NCBI GenBank assembly: GCA_964563505.1
Contig: CAZLXW010000013.1
Coordinates: forward strand, 6,547-70,546
Length of the DNA stretch: 64,000 nucleotides
Direction: 5' to 3'
Source: UBA1351 sp964563505
GTDB lineage: Bacteria; Bacillota; Clostridia; Lachnospirales; Vallitaleaceae
Part shown: in pieces, positions 32,095-40,583 of the stretch
How the letters are laid out: every line of letters starts with the position of its first letter
Position numbering within the stretch: position 1 is the first letter of the stretch
Made by a program: the position numbers and the translations under genes
Notes under the pieces: model-generated
Database searches by the model: none
What the model was told of the DNA's origin: nothing
Seen by the model: only the letters and a program-made list of their open reading frames with translations

Positions 32095-34692
32095 ATGCCA
32101 TTTAGTGAAGCCCATGCAAATCACGCCATTAGTTTTATAGAACAACTTAAGCTGACCAAAGGCAAATGGGCTGGTCAGCCTTTTAAATTATTACCTTGGG
32201 AGAAGGATCTGGTAAGGCGTCTATTTGGAACTTTAAGAGAAGACGGAACAAGGCAATACCGTACCGCTTATGTAGAGATCGGCAAGAAAAATGGGAAAGC
32301 ATTATCTATTGATACCCCTATACCAACTCCAAGTGGATGGACAACAATGAAAAATTTAAAAGTAGGGGATGAAGTATTTGATGAGAATGGAAAAACCTGC
32401 AGAGTCTTGGGATGTACAGAGATTATGTATGACAGGCCTTGTTATGAAGTGAAATTCTCTGATGGAGAAAGTATTATTGCCGATGGAGAGCATTTGTGGC
32501 AGGTAAATGAATATAAACCTAATAAAGCGCCATATTATGAAACAAAAATACTAAAAACAGAAGACATGTTAGGCAAGATTAAAAATAAAAATGGCTGTTA
32601 TAATTATCGAATTCCTAATATTGGGGCATTAGAACTGGAAGAAAGGGAACTAGAATTTCCACCTTATGTATTAGGGGTTTGGTTAGCCGATGGAAATGCT
32701 TATAATGCAAGCTTTACTTGTAATATCAATGATTTAGAAATAGCAGACAAGGTTGTATCATCTGGTGTAGAAGTTAGGGAGTGGAAATCAAATAATACAG
32801 GTAGCATTCATTTGGCATTTGGAAATGGCGATAGAACCCAAGCAGCTAGGGATATTTCTTGGCAAGCTAAAATGAGAAAGATGGACTTATTATGCAATAA
32901 ACATATTCCCACTGAATATTTAAGATCCTCTTATGAACAAAGACTAGAATTATTAAAAGGTCTTATGGATTCCGATGGATGTATATCCAAATATGGAGAA
33001 TGTGAATACACAACAGTAAGTAAAAGATTAGCTGAAGATGTGGCAGAACTTATTAGAAGTCTAGGATTTAAGTGTTCAATAACTGAAGGGAGGGCAAGGT
33101 TAAAAGGGAAAGATTACGGGCCAAAATATCGAATACATTTTTTTGCATACAGGAGCAATCCTGTTTTTTCTTTGCAAAGAAAGAATCAAAGGCTTAAAGA
33201 AACACCTGAGAAGGCAACTAAAAACTCCTTTAGAACAATAGTAAGCATTGAAAAAGTACAGTCTGTTCCAGTGAAATGTATTGAGGTAAGCAGTAAATCA
33301 CGATTATATTTAGCTGGAAAATCTATGGTGCCAACTCATAATAGTGAACTCGGCGCAGCCATTGCCCTTTATATGTTATGTGCCGACGGAGAGCCTAATG
33401 CAGAAGTGTATGTCGCTGCCTGTGATAGACAACAGGCCAGCATTATTTTTAATACCAGTATGAACTTTGTGGAAGGGAATAGGACCCTATCAAAGGTGAC
33501 CAATCTTGTAAGATCAACTAAGAGAATCACCTATCCAAAGACGGGAAGTTTTTATCAAGTTTTAAGTTCTGATGTTAAATCGAAATCTGGTATAAATGCT
33601 TCCTGCGTTATTCTCGATGAGATTTGGACCTATCCTAATCCAGACCTTGCAAAGATGCTAACTACAGGTTCAGGAGATGCTAGAACCCAGCCTCTCTTTT
33701 TATATCTCACAACAGCCGGGAATAAACTCTCTGGCTATGGATGGGAGATGCACCAAAAGGCAAAAGACATCCTAGATGGTAAAAGGGTGGACCCTACTTT
33801 CCTATCCATCATTTACGGACTGGAAGACGATGCAGATATTTCAGATGAAAACAACTGGTATAAAGCCAATCCTAGCCTTGGCCATACCATTCAAATAGAA
33901 AGAGTAAGAGAGCATTATAACCAAGTAAAAGACGACCCAGCGGATTTGGCTCTCTTTAAACAATTAAGACTGAATATGTGGCTTAAACAGGAAATCAAGT
34001 GGATGCCCATGGATAAATGGGACCTTTGTAATTATCCAGTGGATCCTGAAGAACTAAAAGGCAGGGTTTGTTATGGAGGACTGGACTTATCTTCTACCAC
34101 AGATATTACAGCCTTTGTTTTAGTGTTTCCACCAGAGGACGAAGAGGATAAATATCAGATACTTCCATTCTTTTGGCTACCAGAAGAGACATTACATCAA
34201 AGGGTGAAAAAGGATGCAGTGCCTTATGATATTTGGCATAGGCAGGGACTACTCAATCTCACAGAAGGTAATGTGGTTCACTATGGATTTATTGAAAAGT
34301 TTATTGAAAGGCTAGGGGAAAAATATAATATCAGGGAAATCGTCTATGACAGATGGGGAGCAACACAGATGAGTCAAAACCTAGAAGGAATGGGATTTAC
34401 AGTAGTGCCTTTTGGTCAGGGATTTAAGGATATGTCCCCACCAACAAAGGACTTAATGAGACTAACATTAAGTGGTCAAATCGCCCATGGCGGTCATCCA
34501 GTTTTAAGATGGATGGCAGATAATATTGTGGTCAGGACAGACCCAGCTGGAAACATTAAGGTGGATAAGGAAAAATCCTCAGAAAAAATCGACGGTATAG
34601 TGGCCCTGATTATGGCCCTGGCTAGAGCACAGTTTAATCCATCAGGAGATGACTCGGTTTATGATGAAAGAGATTTAATTATATTTGGTTAG
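32095..34692 (+). CDS. terL: Terminase large subunit interrupted by an in-frame intein
   Basis: An 865-residue precursor. Removing residues 69-416 leaves a 517-residue terminase ATPase and nuclease. Its Walker A loop, GKKNGK-S, is split by the intein between K68 and S417. Walker B lies in CVILDEIWTYP (about 502-512), and the nuclease region in YGGLDLSSTTD (about 661) and YDRWGA. The protein packages DNA into the prohead, and would be inactive until the intein splices out. AAAGGAGGGAGG precedes the ATG. Confidence 0.95.
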   Translation: MPFSEAHANHAISFIEQLKLTKGKWAGQPFKLLPWEKDLVRRLFGTLREDGTRQYRTAYVEIGKKNGKALSIDTPIPTPSGWTTMKNLKVGDEVFDENGKTCRVLGCTEIMYDRPCYEVKFSDGESIIADGEHLWQVNEYKPNKAPYYETKILKTEDMLGKIKNKNGCYNYRIPNIGALELEERELEFPPYVLGVWLADGNAYNASFTCNINDLEIADKVVSSGVEVREWKSNNTGSIHLAFGNGDRTQAARDISWQAKMRKMDLLCNKHIPTEYLRSSYEQRLELLKGLMDSDGCISKYGECEYTTVSKRLAEDVAELIRSLGFKCSITEGRARLKGKDYGPKYRIHFFAYRSNPVFSLQRKNQRLKETPEKATKNSFRTIVSIEKVQSVPVKCIEVSSKSRLYLAGKSMVPTHNSELGAAIALYMLCADGEPNAEVYVAACDRQQASIIFNTSMNFVEGNRTLSKVTNLVRSTKRITYPKTGSFYQVLSSDVKSKSGINASCVILDEIWTYPNPDLAKMLTTGSGDARTQPLFLYLTTAGNKLSGYGWEMHQKAKDILDGKRVDPTFLSIIYGLEDDADISDENNWYKANPSLGHTIQIERVREHYNQVKDDPADLALFKQLRLNMWLKQEIKWMPMDKWDLCNYPVDPEELKGRVCYGGLDLSSTTDITAFVLVFPPEDEEDKYQILPFFWLPEETLHQRVKKDAVPYDIWHRQGLLNLTEGNVVHYGFIEKFIERLGEKYNIREIVYDRWGATQMSQNLEGMGFTVVPFGQGFKDMSPPTKDLMRLTLSGQIAHGGHPVLRWMADNIVVRTDPAGNIKVDKEKSSEKIDGIVALIMALARAQFNPSGDDSVYDERDLIIFG
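32299..33342 (+). mobile_element. Class-3-like intein with LAGLIDADG homing endonuclease
   Basis: A 348-residue intein (precursor residues 69-416). It starts with Ala (ALSIDTPIPTPSGW), not Cys or Ser, and ends VPTHN before Ser. The class 3 WCT set is present: Trp in HLW of block B (W135), Cys in KCIEV of block F (C395) and Thr in PTHN of block G (T414). Two LAGLIDADG-like motifs, LGVWLADG (about 194) and LKGLMDSDG (about 288), show an inserted homing endonuclease. Splicing is inferred, not shown. Confidence 0.9.
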
Positions 34693-34717
34693 AAATGATG
34701 AAGGGAGTGAATGACAT

Positions 34718-35953
34718 TTGAAAATACCCGTATTATCAAAACTATTTAGGTCGAGGGCAGACCCTAAAAACAGCATGTGGCAAAGCGCCTACCAGTTTTT
34801 CTTTGGCCCTACATCAAGTGGAAAAGTGGTCAATGAAAAAAGTGCCATGCAAACCACAGCAGTCTATGCCTGTGTAAGAATTTTATCAGAGACCATTGCA
34901 TCTCTTCCTCTGCACACTTATCAAAAGACAGATAAGGGAAAGGAAAAAGCTGTAGACCACCCGCTGTATCATTTGCTTCATGATGAGCCTAATCCGGAGA
35001 TGACTTCATTTGTGTTTAGAGAAACGCTGATGGGTCATCTTTTACTTTGGGGAAATGCCTATGCTCAGGTGATACGTGATGGTAGGGGAAAAGTTATGGC
35101 CCTTTATCCTTTAATGCCTGACAAAATGACGGTCCACCGAAGTGAAGGGGGAGAGCTTTATTATAGCTACTCTAAAGAAGGGCAGGAACATATTCTTAGA
35201 AGTTTCGAAGTCCTACACATTCCAGGACTTGGCTTTGATGGACTTCTAGGTCACTCGCCTATTGCCATGGCAAAGAATGCTATAGGTATGGCCATAGCCA
35301 CTGAAGAGTATGGAGCTAATTTTTTCAATAACGGGGCCAATCCCGGTGGGGTGTTAGAGCATCCAGGAATTTTAAAGGATCCTGAAAGGGTGAGAAAAAG
35401 CTGGAACAGTGTCTATGCCGGAAGTGGTAACGCCCATAAAGTAGCAGTTTTAGAGGAAGGCATGAGTTTTAAGCCGATTGGAATACCGCCGGAGCAGGCA
35501 CAGTTTTTACAGACGAGAAAGTTTCAGCTTAATGAAATCGCCCGTATTTTTAGAGTTCCACCTCATATGATTGGAGATCTTGAGAAATCCAGTTTTTCTA
35601 ATATAGAGCAGCAGAGTTTAGAGTTTGTGAAATACACATTAACCCCATGGCTTTCTCGCTGGGAGATGGCCATGAAAAAATCCCTGTTATCTCCTTCTGA
35701 AAAGAAGGATTACTTTATAAAGCACAACGTAGAAGGACTTCTTCGTGGAGACTACAAGACAAGAATGGAAGGCTACAGCATTGGTATTCAAAATGGTTTC
35801 TTAAGTCCGAACGATGTCAGGGAGCTAGAAGACTTAAATACCATTGAACACGGTGACGTCTATGCTGTAAACGGTAATATGCTTAAGCTTGAAGACATCG
35901 GGGCCTATGCGAAGAAGGATGTAAACAATGATGAGGAAGGAGGGAAAACCTAG
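34718..35953 (+). CDS. HK97-family portal protein
   Basis: A 411-residue portal protein that forms the dodecameric ring for DNA entry and exit. It shows the HK97 portal pattern: SAMQTTAVYACVRILSETIA (about residues 42-61), NPGGVLEHPG near 205, and RIFRVPPHMIGDLE near 282. The start is TTG 34718, after AAGGGAGTGA. It is followed by the protease and capsid genes in the standard order. Confidence 0.93.
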   Translation: MKIPVLSKLFRSRADPKNSMWQSAYQFFFGPTSSGKVVNEKSAMQTTAVYACVRILSETIASLPLHTYQKTDKGKEKAVDHPLYHLLHDEPNPEMTSFVFRETLMGHLLLWGNAYAQVIRDGRGKVMALYPLMPDKMTVHRSEGGELYYSYSKEGQEHILRSFEVLHIPGLGFDGLLGHSPIAMAKNAIGMAIATEEYGANFFNNGANPGGVLEHPGILKDPERVRKSWNSVYAGSGNAHKVAVLEEGMSFKPIGIPPEQAQFLQTRKFQLNEIARIFRVPPHMIGDLEKSSFSNIEQQSLEFVKYTLTPWLSRWEMAMKKSLLSPSEKKDYFIKHNVEGLLRGDYKTRMEGYSIGIQNGFLSPNDVRELEDLNTIEHGDVYAVNGNMLKLEDIGAYAKKDVNNDEEGGKT

Positions 35954-36670
35954 ATGAAATTTTGGAACTGGGTGAAAAACGAAGATGGGAGAACACTTTA
36001 TCTCGATGGCTATATCGCCCAAGAAAGCTGGTGGGACGATGAAGTGTCTCCTAGGGAATTTAAAGCAGAGCTTGAAGAAGCGGATGATGATATCACCCTT
36101 TGGATTAACTCACCAGGTGGAGATGTATTTGCAGCATCACAGATTTACACCATGCTAAAGGAATACAAAGGAAAGGTTATTGTAAAAATCGATGGCATTG
36201 CAGCCAGTGCCGCTTCTGTTATTGCTATGGCTGGGGATAAGGTGTACATGTCTCCCACTGCCATGCTAATGATCCACAATCCATCCACAATTGTGTGGGG
36301 AGAAGCGTCAGACATGAAGCGTGGTATCGAGATACTTTCAGAAGTGAAAGAAGGGATCATCAATGCCTATGAAACTAAGACAGGGCTACCTAGAAACAAG
36401 ATATCTCAAATGATGGACAGGGAAACCTGGATGAGTGCAGGAAAAGCCTTAGAGCTTAAGTTTTGTGATGAGGTACTGTATCAAGAGTCAGTAGCTTCTG
36501 AAAATGTTACTGCAAGCTTTATCTTTGACAAAGTGACAGTAACCAATAACTTCTTAGGAAAGTTTCAAAGGGTAAAGCCACTGAAGAATAAAGAAGAAAA
36601 AGAAATTGAACCAACAGAAAAGGGAACTGAGTACAAACATTTAGCCAAAAGGCTAGAACTTTTAAAATAG
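35954..36670 (+). CDS. Prohead protease, ClpP-like
   Basis: A 238-residue ClpP-like serine protease that matures the capsid. The nucleophile Ser is in GIAASAASVIAMAGD (about residue 79) and the catalytic His in MLMIHNPST (about 102). The N-terminal INSPGGDV segment is the oxyanion-hole region. The ATG follows the portal stop directly. The C-terminal 30 residues are charged. Confidence 0.9.
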   Translation: MKFWNWVKNEDGRTLYLDGYIAQESWWDDEVSPREFKAELEEADDDITLWINSPGGDVFAASQIYTMLKEYKGKVIVKIDGIAASAASVIAMAGDKVYMSPTAMLMIHNPSTIVWGEASDMKRGIEILSEVKEGIINAYETKTGLPRNKISQMMDRETWMSAGKALELKFCDEVLYQESVASENVTASFIFDKVTVTNNFLGKFQRVKPLKNKEEKEIEPTEKGTEYKHLAKRLELLK

Positions 36671-36682
36671 GAGGAATGGATC

Positions 36683-37873
36683 ATGAATAGAATTTTAGAA
36701 TTACGTGAAAAAAGAGCTAAGGTGTGGGAAGATGCGAAGGCATTTCTCGATGAAAAACGTGGAAAAGATGGTCTGATTGCACCAGAGGATGAAGCAGTCT
36801 ATGAAAAGATGGAAGCAGAGGTTGTGGCCCTTGGAAAAGAGGTGGAGCGATTAGAAAGGCAAGCTGCACTTGATTTAGAACTTTCAAGAGCAACAAGTAA
36901 CCCTATCGCATCTAACCCTATGAATCCAGATGAGCCGGAAAGAAAAGGCAAAGGATCAAAGGAGTACAAAAATGCCTTCTGGAATGCCATGAGAAGTAAA
37001 GGGAGCTTTGGGGCAGAAAATGCCCTTCGTATTGGTCAGGATTCAGAAGGGGGCTACCTTGTTCCCGATGAGTTTGAAGCCACCTTAATTCAGGCTTTAA
37101 ACGATGCCAATATTATGAGAACCCTTGCTAAGGTTATCACTACATCCTATGGAGACAGACAAATCCCAGTAGTTTCTTCTAAGGGAACAGCTTCATGGAT
37201 TGAAGAGGGTGGAGCCTTTACTGAAAGTGACGATACCTTTAGCCAGGTTATTTTAGGTGCCCATAAGCTTGGAACCATTATCAAGGTTTCAGAGGAACTT
37301 CTAAATGACAGCGTCTTTAATCTTGAAAACTATATCGCCACAGAGTTTGCCAGACGTATTGGTGCAGCTGAAGAGGAGGCCTTTATTAAAGGGAATGGAA
37401 CCAATAAGCCAACGGGAGTTCTTAACTCCGCACAAGTTGGGGTGACAAGTGTTGTGGCAGATGCCATTACCTTTGATGAGGTGATTGACCTTTGGCACTC
37501 ACTAAGAGAGCCGTATAGAAAGAATGCCACATGGTTACTCAATGACAGCACTGCAAAGGCCATCAGAAAGCTTAAGGATGACAACGGGCAATACATCTGG
37601 CAGCCATCTGTACAGGTGGGAGTGCCGGATAAAATTTTAAATAACCCGGTGAAAACTTCAACCTTTATGCCAGAGATTGCTGCAGGAGAAAAGGCACTAG
37701 CCTTTGGAGATTACTCCTACTACTGGATTGCAGATAGACAGGGTAGATCCTTCCAAAGACTGAGTGAGCTTTATGCTGCAAGTGGGCAAGTAGGTTTTAG
37801 GGCTTACCAAAGGGTAGATGGAAAGTTAATCCTTCCTGAAGCAGTGAAGGTACTAACGATGAAGTCTGCTTAG
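36683..37873 (+). CDS. Major capsid protein, HK97 fold
   Basis: A 396-residue capsid precursor. The first 100 residues are a charged, coiled-coil scaffolding region, expected to be cut off by the protease encoded upstream. The rest is the HK97 shell domain (GGYLVPDEFEATLIQALNDA, then the EAFIKGNGTNKPTGVLN segment near 236). AATAGGAGGAATGG precedes the ATG. Confidence 0.93.
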   Translation: MNRILELREKRAKVWEDAKAFLDEKRGKDGLIAPEDEAVYEKMEAEVVALGKEVERLERQAALDLELSRATSNPIASNPMNPDEPERKGKGSKEYKNAFWNAMRSKGSFGAENALRIGQDSEGGYLVPDEFEATLIQALNDANIMRTLAKVITTSYGDRQIPVVSSKGTASWIEEGGAFTESDDTFSQVILGAHKLGTIIKVSEELLNDSVFNLENYIATEFARRIGAAEEEAFIKGNGTNKPTGVLNSAQVGVTSVVADAITFDEVIDLWHSLREPYRKNATWLLNDSTAKAIRKLKDDNGQYIWQPSVQVGVPDKILNNPVKTSTFMPEIAAGEKALAFGDYSYYWIADRQGRSFQRLSELYAASGQVGFRAYQRVDGKLILPEAVKVLTMKSA

Positions 37874-37897
37874 AAAAAGCAATAGTTAGAATACCCC

Positions 37898-37925
37898 AAG
37901 ACTTTTAAAGAGAGGTCTTTTTTTT
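37898..37925 (+). terminator. Possible terminator after the capsid gene
   Basis: AAGAC pairs with GTCTT and is followed by a run of eight T. An overlapping hairpin, AAAGAGAGG with CCTCTCTTT (37907-37937), is an alternative fold. The two could compete and tune expression of the connector genes relative to capsid. Confidence 0.6.
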
Positions 37926-37968
37926 ATGCCTCTCTTTAAGGGTTTTAAAGAAAGTAGAGGTGAGATGG

Positions 37969-38151
37969 GTGAAAGTAAAATTAAAGACATCCCTTTCAGG
38001 ATTAGACTTTAGCTATAAAAAAGGTGATGAAGTAGATCTGGAAGATAAAAAGGCAAAAGAATGGATTGAAGCTGGTGTGGCTACAGAAGTAAAAGGAAAA
38101 GAACCGCCAAAGAAAGCCAGCACTACTACCAAATCTAAAACCGATGGGTAG
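37969..38151 (+). CDS. Small head-associated protein
   Basis: A 60-residue lysine-rich protein with a beta-hairpin-like core (DFSYKKGDEVDLEDKKAKEW). GTG 37969 follows AGAGGTGA; the earlier GTG at 37960 overlaps that signal. Its place between capsid and the head-tail connector suggests a head decoration or completion role, which is inference from order only. Confidence 0.6.
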   Translation: MKVKLKTSLSGLDFSYKKGDEVDLEDKKAKEWIEAGVATEVKGKEPPKKASTTTKSKTDG

Positions 38152-38159
38152 GTGAAAAG

Positions 38160-38432
38160 ATGCTAGAACTTGATGAAGTTAAATTATATTTAAGAATCGA
38201 TGGCGATGAAGAAGACGATTTAATTCTTGGTCTTATCCAAGCATCGGTAGAGCTTTGTGAAGGGATCCTAAGATACCCATTAACAGATTTTGACGAAGTT
38301 CCAGAGCTTGTGAAAAATGCGGTCCTATTTTCCATAGCTTCAATGTATGAAAAAAGGGAAGGAGAAGGCTTTAAAACTACCCTTGATGTCATCAAAAGGC
38401 TTCTTAGTCCTTACAGAAAAGAAAGCTGGTGA
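38160..38432 (+). CDS. Head-tail connector protein (gp6-like)
   Basis: A 90-residue helical protein of the gp6-like head-tail connector family, with the pattern VKLYLRIDGDEEDDLILGLI followed by a second helical segment. It forms the ring below the portal. It starts 9 bases after the previous gene with GGTGAAAAG upstream. Confidence 0.82.
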   Translation: MLELDEVKLYLRIDGDEEDDLILGLIQASVELCEGILRYPLTDFDEVPELVKNAVLFSIASMYEKREGEGFKTTLDVIKRLLSPYRKESW

Positions 38433-38436
38433 TGCT

Positions 38437-38763
38437 ATGGAGATTGGAGAATTAAGACATCGGATTACCTTTCAAAAGAAAAACGTCACCTTGAATGAAA
38501 ATGGTTTTGAAATAGAAACATGGGAAGATGTAAAGACGGTGTGGGCCGCAGCAAGCCATCTTCATGGTAGAGAGTTTTACGAAGCGGCTCAGGTGCAGGC
38601 AGAGCATACGGTTAAGTTTACAGTTCGTTATGTAAAAGGGATTGAGCCTTCTATGGTAATTCTCTTTAATGAGAAACGCTATAACATCATCGCAATCGAT
38701 AATATTAAGTATAAAAATAAGTGGATTGAAATTAGGAGCCAGGAGGTGATGCCTAGTGGCTAA
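38437..38763 (+). CDS. Head closure (head-tail joining) protein
   Basis: A 108-residue protein of the phage head-tail joining type (IGELRHRITFQKKN, then TWEDVKTVWAAASHLHGREF). It seals the packaged head. ATG 38437 follows the connector stop by 4 bases; the longer frame from 38347 would lie inside the connector gene. Confidence 0.83.
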   Translation: MEIGELRHRITFQKKNVTLNENGFEIETWEDVKTVWAAASHLHGREFYEAAQVQAEHTVKFTVRYVKGIEPSMVILFNEKRYNIIAIDNIKYKNKWIEIRSQEVMPSG

Positions 38764-39127
38764 GATGGAACTTGAAGGAGTTGAAGAGCTTCTATCAGAA
38801 CTTCAAAAGTTAGGTGATCAGAGTAAAAGGGTGGAGAATAAAGCCTTAAGAGAAGCCGGCAGTGTGGTGGAAGATGCCATTAAAAATGAAGCACCTGTCC
38901 GCTCTGGAACCCTTAAAAAAAGCATTAAAACCTCTGGTGTGAAAACCAAAGATGGGATGAAACATGTGGAAGTAGGCCCGGGGAATGATGGTTTTTATGG
39001 CAAGTTTATAGAATTTGGAACGGTCCACATTAAAGCTAATCCCTTTATGGGTAGGGGATATGAAAAATCTAAAAATGAAGCCATGAGTAAGATATCCGAA
39101 GAGATTAGAAAGGGGCTGGGGCTATGA
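38756..39127 (+). CDS. HK97 gp10-like tail completion protein
   Basis: A 123-residue protein of the HK97 gp10 family (APVRSGTLKKSIKT near residue 43, YGKFIEFGTVHIKANPFM near 81). It overlaps the previous gene by 8 bases and starts with GTG after AGGAGGTGATG. It joins tail to head or terminates the tail tube. Confidence 0.86.
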   Translation: MAKMELEGVEELLSELQKLGDQSKRVENKALREAGSVVEDAIKNEAPVRSGTLKKSIKTSGVKTKDGMKHVEVGPGNDGFYGKFIEFGTVHIKANPFMGRGYEKSKNEAMSKISEEIRKGLGL

Positions 39128-39450
39128 GTTTAAATAAAGATATTCTTATGGCTCTTAGTCCTTTAAATATTCCAGTAGCTTTTCAAACTTACAGTGGGAA
39201 AGCAGACACGTATATTACCTTCTTTAGTTATTTGGAAAAGGCGGAGCTTCATGCAGATGATGAAGAGGAAACCTCAGGGAACTACATTCAACTGGATTTA
39301 TGGTCAAAGTCTGATTACACGGAACTCATAGGAGAGATTCACAAACGTATGAAAGAAGCAGGATTTATTAAACTGAATTTTTATGACCTTTATGAAAAGG
39401 ATACAAAGGTGTATCACAAAGTGATGCGCTATCGAAGGGAGGAAAAGTAA
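39124..39450 (+). CDS. Tail completion protein (DUF3168-like)
   Basis: A 108-residue protein. The order in the operon, the length and the pattern GNYIQLDLWSKSDYTELI suggest the DUF3168 (SPP1 gp17-like) tail-to-head joining family. The ATG overlaps the previous stop (ATGAG). Moderate certainty, since the family is sequence-diverse. Confidence 0.75.
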   Translation: MSLNKDILMALSPLNIPVAFQTYSGKADTYITFFSYLEKAELHADDEEETSGNYIQLDLWSKSDYTELIGEIHKRMKEAGFIKLNFYDLYEKDTKVYHKVMRYRREEK

Positions 39451-40035
39451 ATGGCTCAAGTAGGACTTAAGGATTTACACTATGCTATTTTAGAAGAAGA
39501 TACAAATGAGGGTGTGCTTTATGGAGAGATTAAACCTTTGGCAGGTGCCATGAACGCCACCATTAACCCTACAGTCAATACTCAGGAACTTTATGCAGAT
39601 GATCAGCTATGGGAATCCGTATCGGCTCTTGGAAAGATTGATGTAGAAATCGAAACTGCAGACCTTCAGCTGAAGACCAGGGCAGAGCTTACAGGAAGTG
39701 AAGTGAAGGATGGGGTTTTAATCGAAAAAGCCTCTGACAAACCACCTCATGTGGCCCTAGGTTTTAGAAGTCAAAAGTCAAGTGGGAATTACAGATACAT
39801 TTGGCTATTAAAAGGTGTGGCCCAGCCCATGGCAGAAGACTACTCTACCAAAAAAGACAATGTGGAGCATAAGACACCACAGCTTAAATTTGTTTTTATG
39901 CCAAGGGCCTATGACGGAGAGTGGAAGAGGACTGCCGATGAAGGGACACCTGAGTTTATAGGAGCTGATAGCTGGTTTGAAAAAGTACCAGGTGATGCAC
40001 TGGAAGAGCAAAATGGTGAAGGAATAGAAGAATAG
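39451..40035 (+). CDS. Major tail protein (phi13 type)
   Basis: A 194-residue tail tube subunit (phi13-type major tail). Typical are VGLKDLHYAILEEDTNEGVL at the N-terminus, NPTVNTQELYADDQ near 37, and HVALGFRSQKSSG near 97. It polymerises around the tape measure protein. GGGAGGAAAAG precedes the ATG. Confidence 0.88.
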   Translation: MAQVGLKDLHYAILEEDTNEGVLYGEIKPLAGAMNATINPTVNTQELYADDQLWESVSALGKIDVEIETADLQLKTRAELTGSEVKDGVLIEKASDKPPHVALGFRSQKSSGNYRYIWLLKGVAQPMAEDYSTKKDNVEHKTPQLKFVFMPRAYDGEWKRTADEGTPEFIGADSWFEKVPGDALEEQNGEGIEE

Positions 40036-40050
40036 ATGGGAGGTTAAAAG

Positions 40051-40350
40051 ATGCAGATCACATTAAAGATAAAGGGGAAAGATAAAACCTTTATAACTGA
40101 TTTTATTTCAGCAAGGATGGTGAGAAGAACCATTGAAGTGTCAAAGGGCATTAACTTTAATGACATGGCTCCAGAGGAACTGGATCAAATGGTAGGCTTT
40201 ATTGTAGAGCTATTTTCTCATCAGTTTACCATTGACGATGTCTATGATGGGCTACCTTCAAAAGAGCTGATACCCACCATGATGAATTGTATTAATGAAG
40301 TGGTAGGGGAAATGGGAGAAGCCACAGCGGGTGATGAAAAAAACGAATAG
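40051..40350 (+). CDS. Tail assembly chaperone (gpG-like)
   Basis: A 99-residue gpG-type chaperone, which helps load the tape measure protein during tail assembly. It has the DFISARMVRRTIEVSKGIN motif and an acidic C-terminus. Near its end is an A AAA AAC slippery heptamer, so some ribosomes could continue into the next frame to give a longer gpG-T-like product. AGATGGGAGGTTAAAAG precedes the ATG. Confidence 0.85.
   Translation: MQITLKIKGKDKTFITDFISARMVRRTIEVSKGINFNDMAPEELDQMVGFIVELFSHQFTIDDVYDGLPSKELIPTMMNCINEVVGEMGEATAGDEKNE
40338..40344 (+). promoter_or_regulatory. Programmed -1 frameshift site (A AAA AAC)
   Basis: The heptamer A AAA AAC lies in frame two codons before the stop of the tail chaperone gene. 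A -1 shift here moves ribosomes into the frame of the 40362-40517 gene with no stop codon between. The predicted fusion would be 98 residues plus 57. The mechanism is known in many tailed phages. Confidence 0.72.
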
Positions 40351-40361
40351 AGGGGAACTGC

Positions 40362-40517
40362 ATGGATCCCCAGGAATTTATAGACCAGTTTTATCTCGCT
40401 TTAATAGATAAAGGCTGGAAGCTTCATGAAATCGACCAGATGGACATGATCTATTATCTAAAGCTTCTAAAAAGAAAAATGATAACTGAGCAAACTTATA
40501 TCGATGAGATTCTATAA
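40362..40517 (+). CDS. Tail assembly chaperone, second part (gpT-like)
   Basis: A 51-residue protein (MDPQEFIDQFYLALIDKGWK...) that is too short to be found by usual length cut-offs. It sits in the -1 frame relative to the preceding chaperone. The frame is open back to the slippery site at 40338, so it is probably made mostly as the C-terminal part of a fusion. ATG 40362 with AGGGGAACTGC is also a possible start. The partner of the tape measure protein in assembly. Confidence 0.75.
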   Translation: MDPQEFIDQFYLALIDKGWKLHEIDQMDMIYYLKLLKRKMITEQTYIDEIL

Positions 40518-40539
40518 CACCTAAAATGGGTGTTTTTTT
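40516..40539 (+). terminator. Rho-independent terminator before the tape measure gene
   Basis: AACACC pairs with GGTGTT around TAAAAT and is followed by TTTTTT. It overlaps the stop codon of the gpT-like gene. Confidence 0.75.
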
Positions 40540-40583
40540 ATTGCCTATGATAACTAAATTTTATGCCAAGGGAGGTGAGGGAT

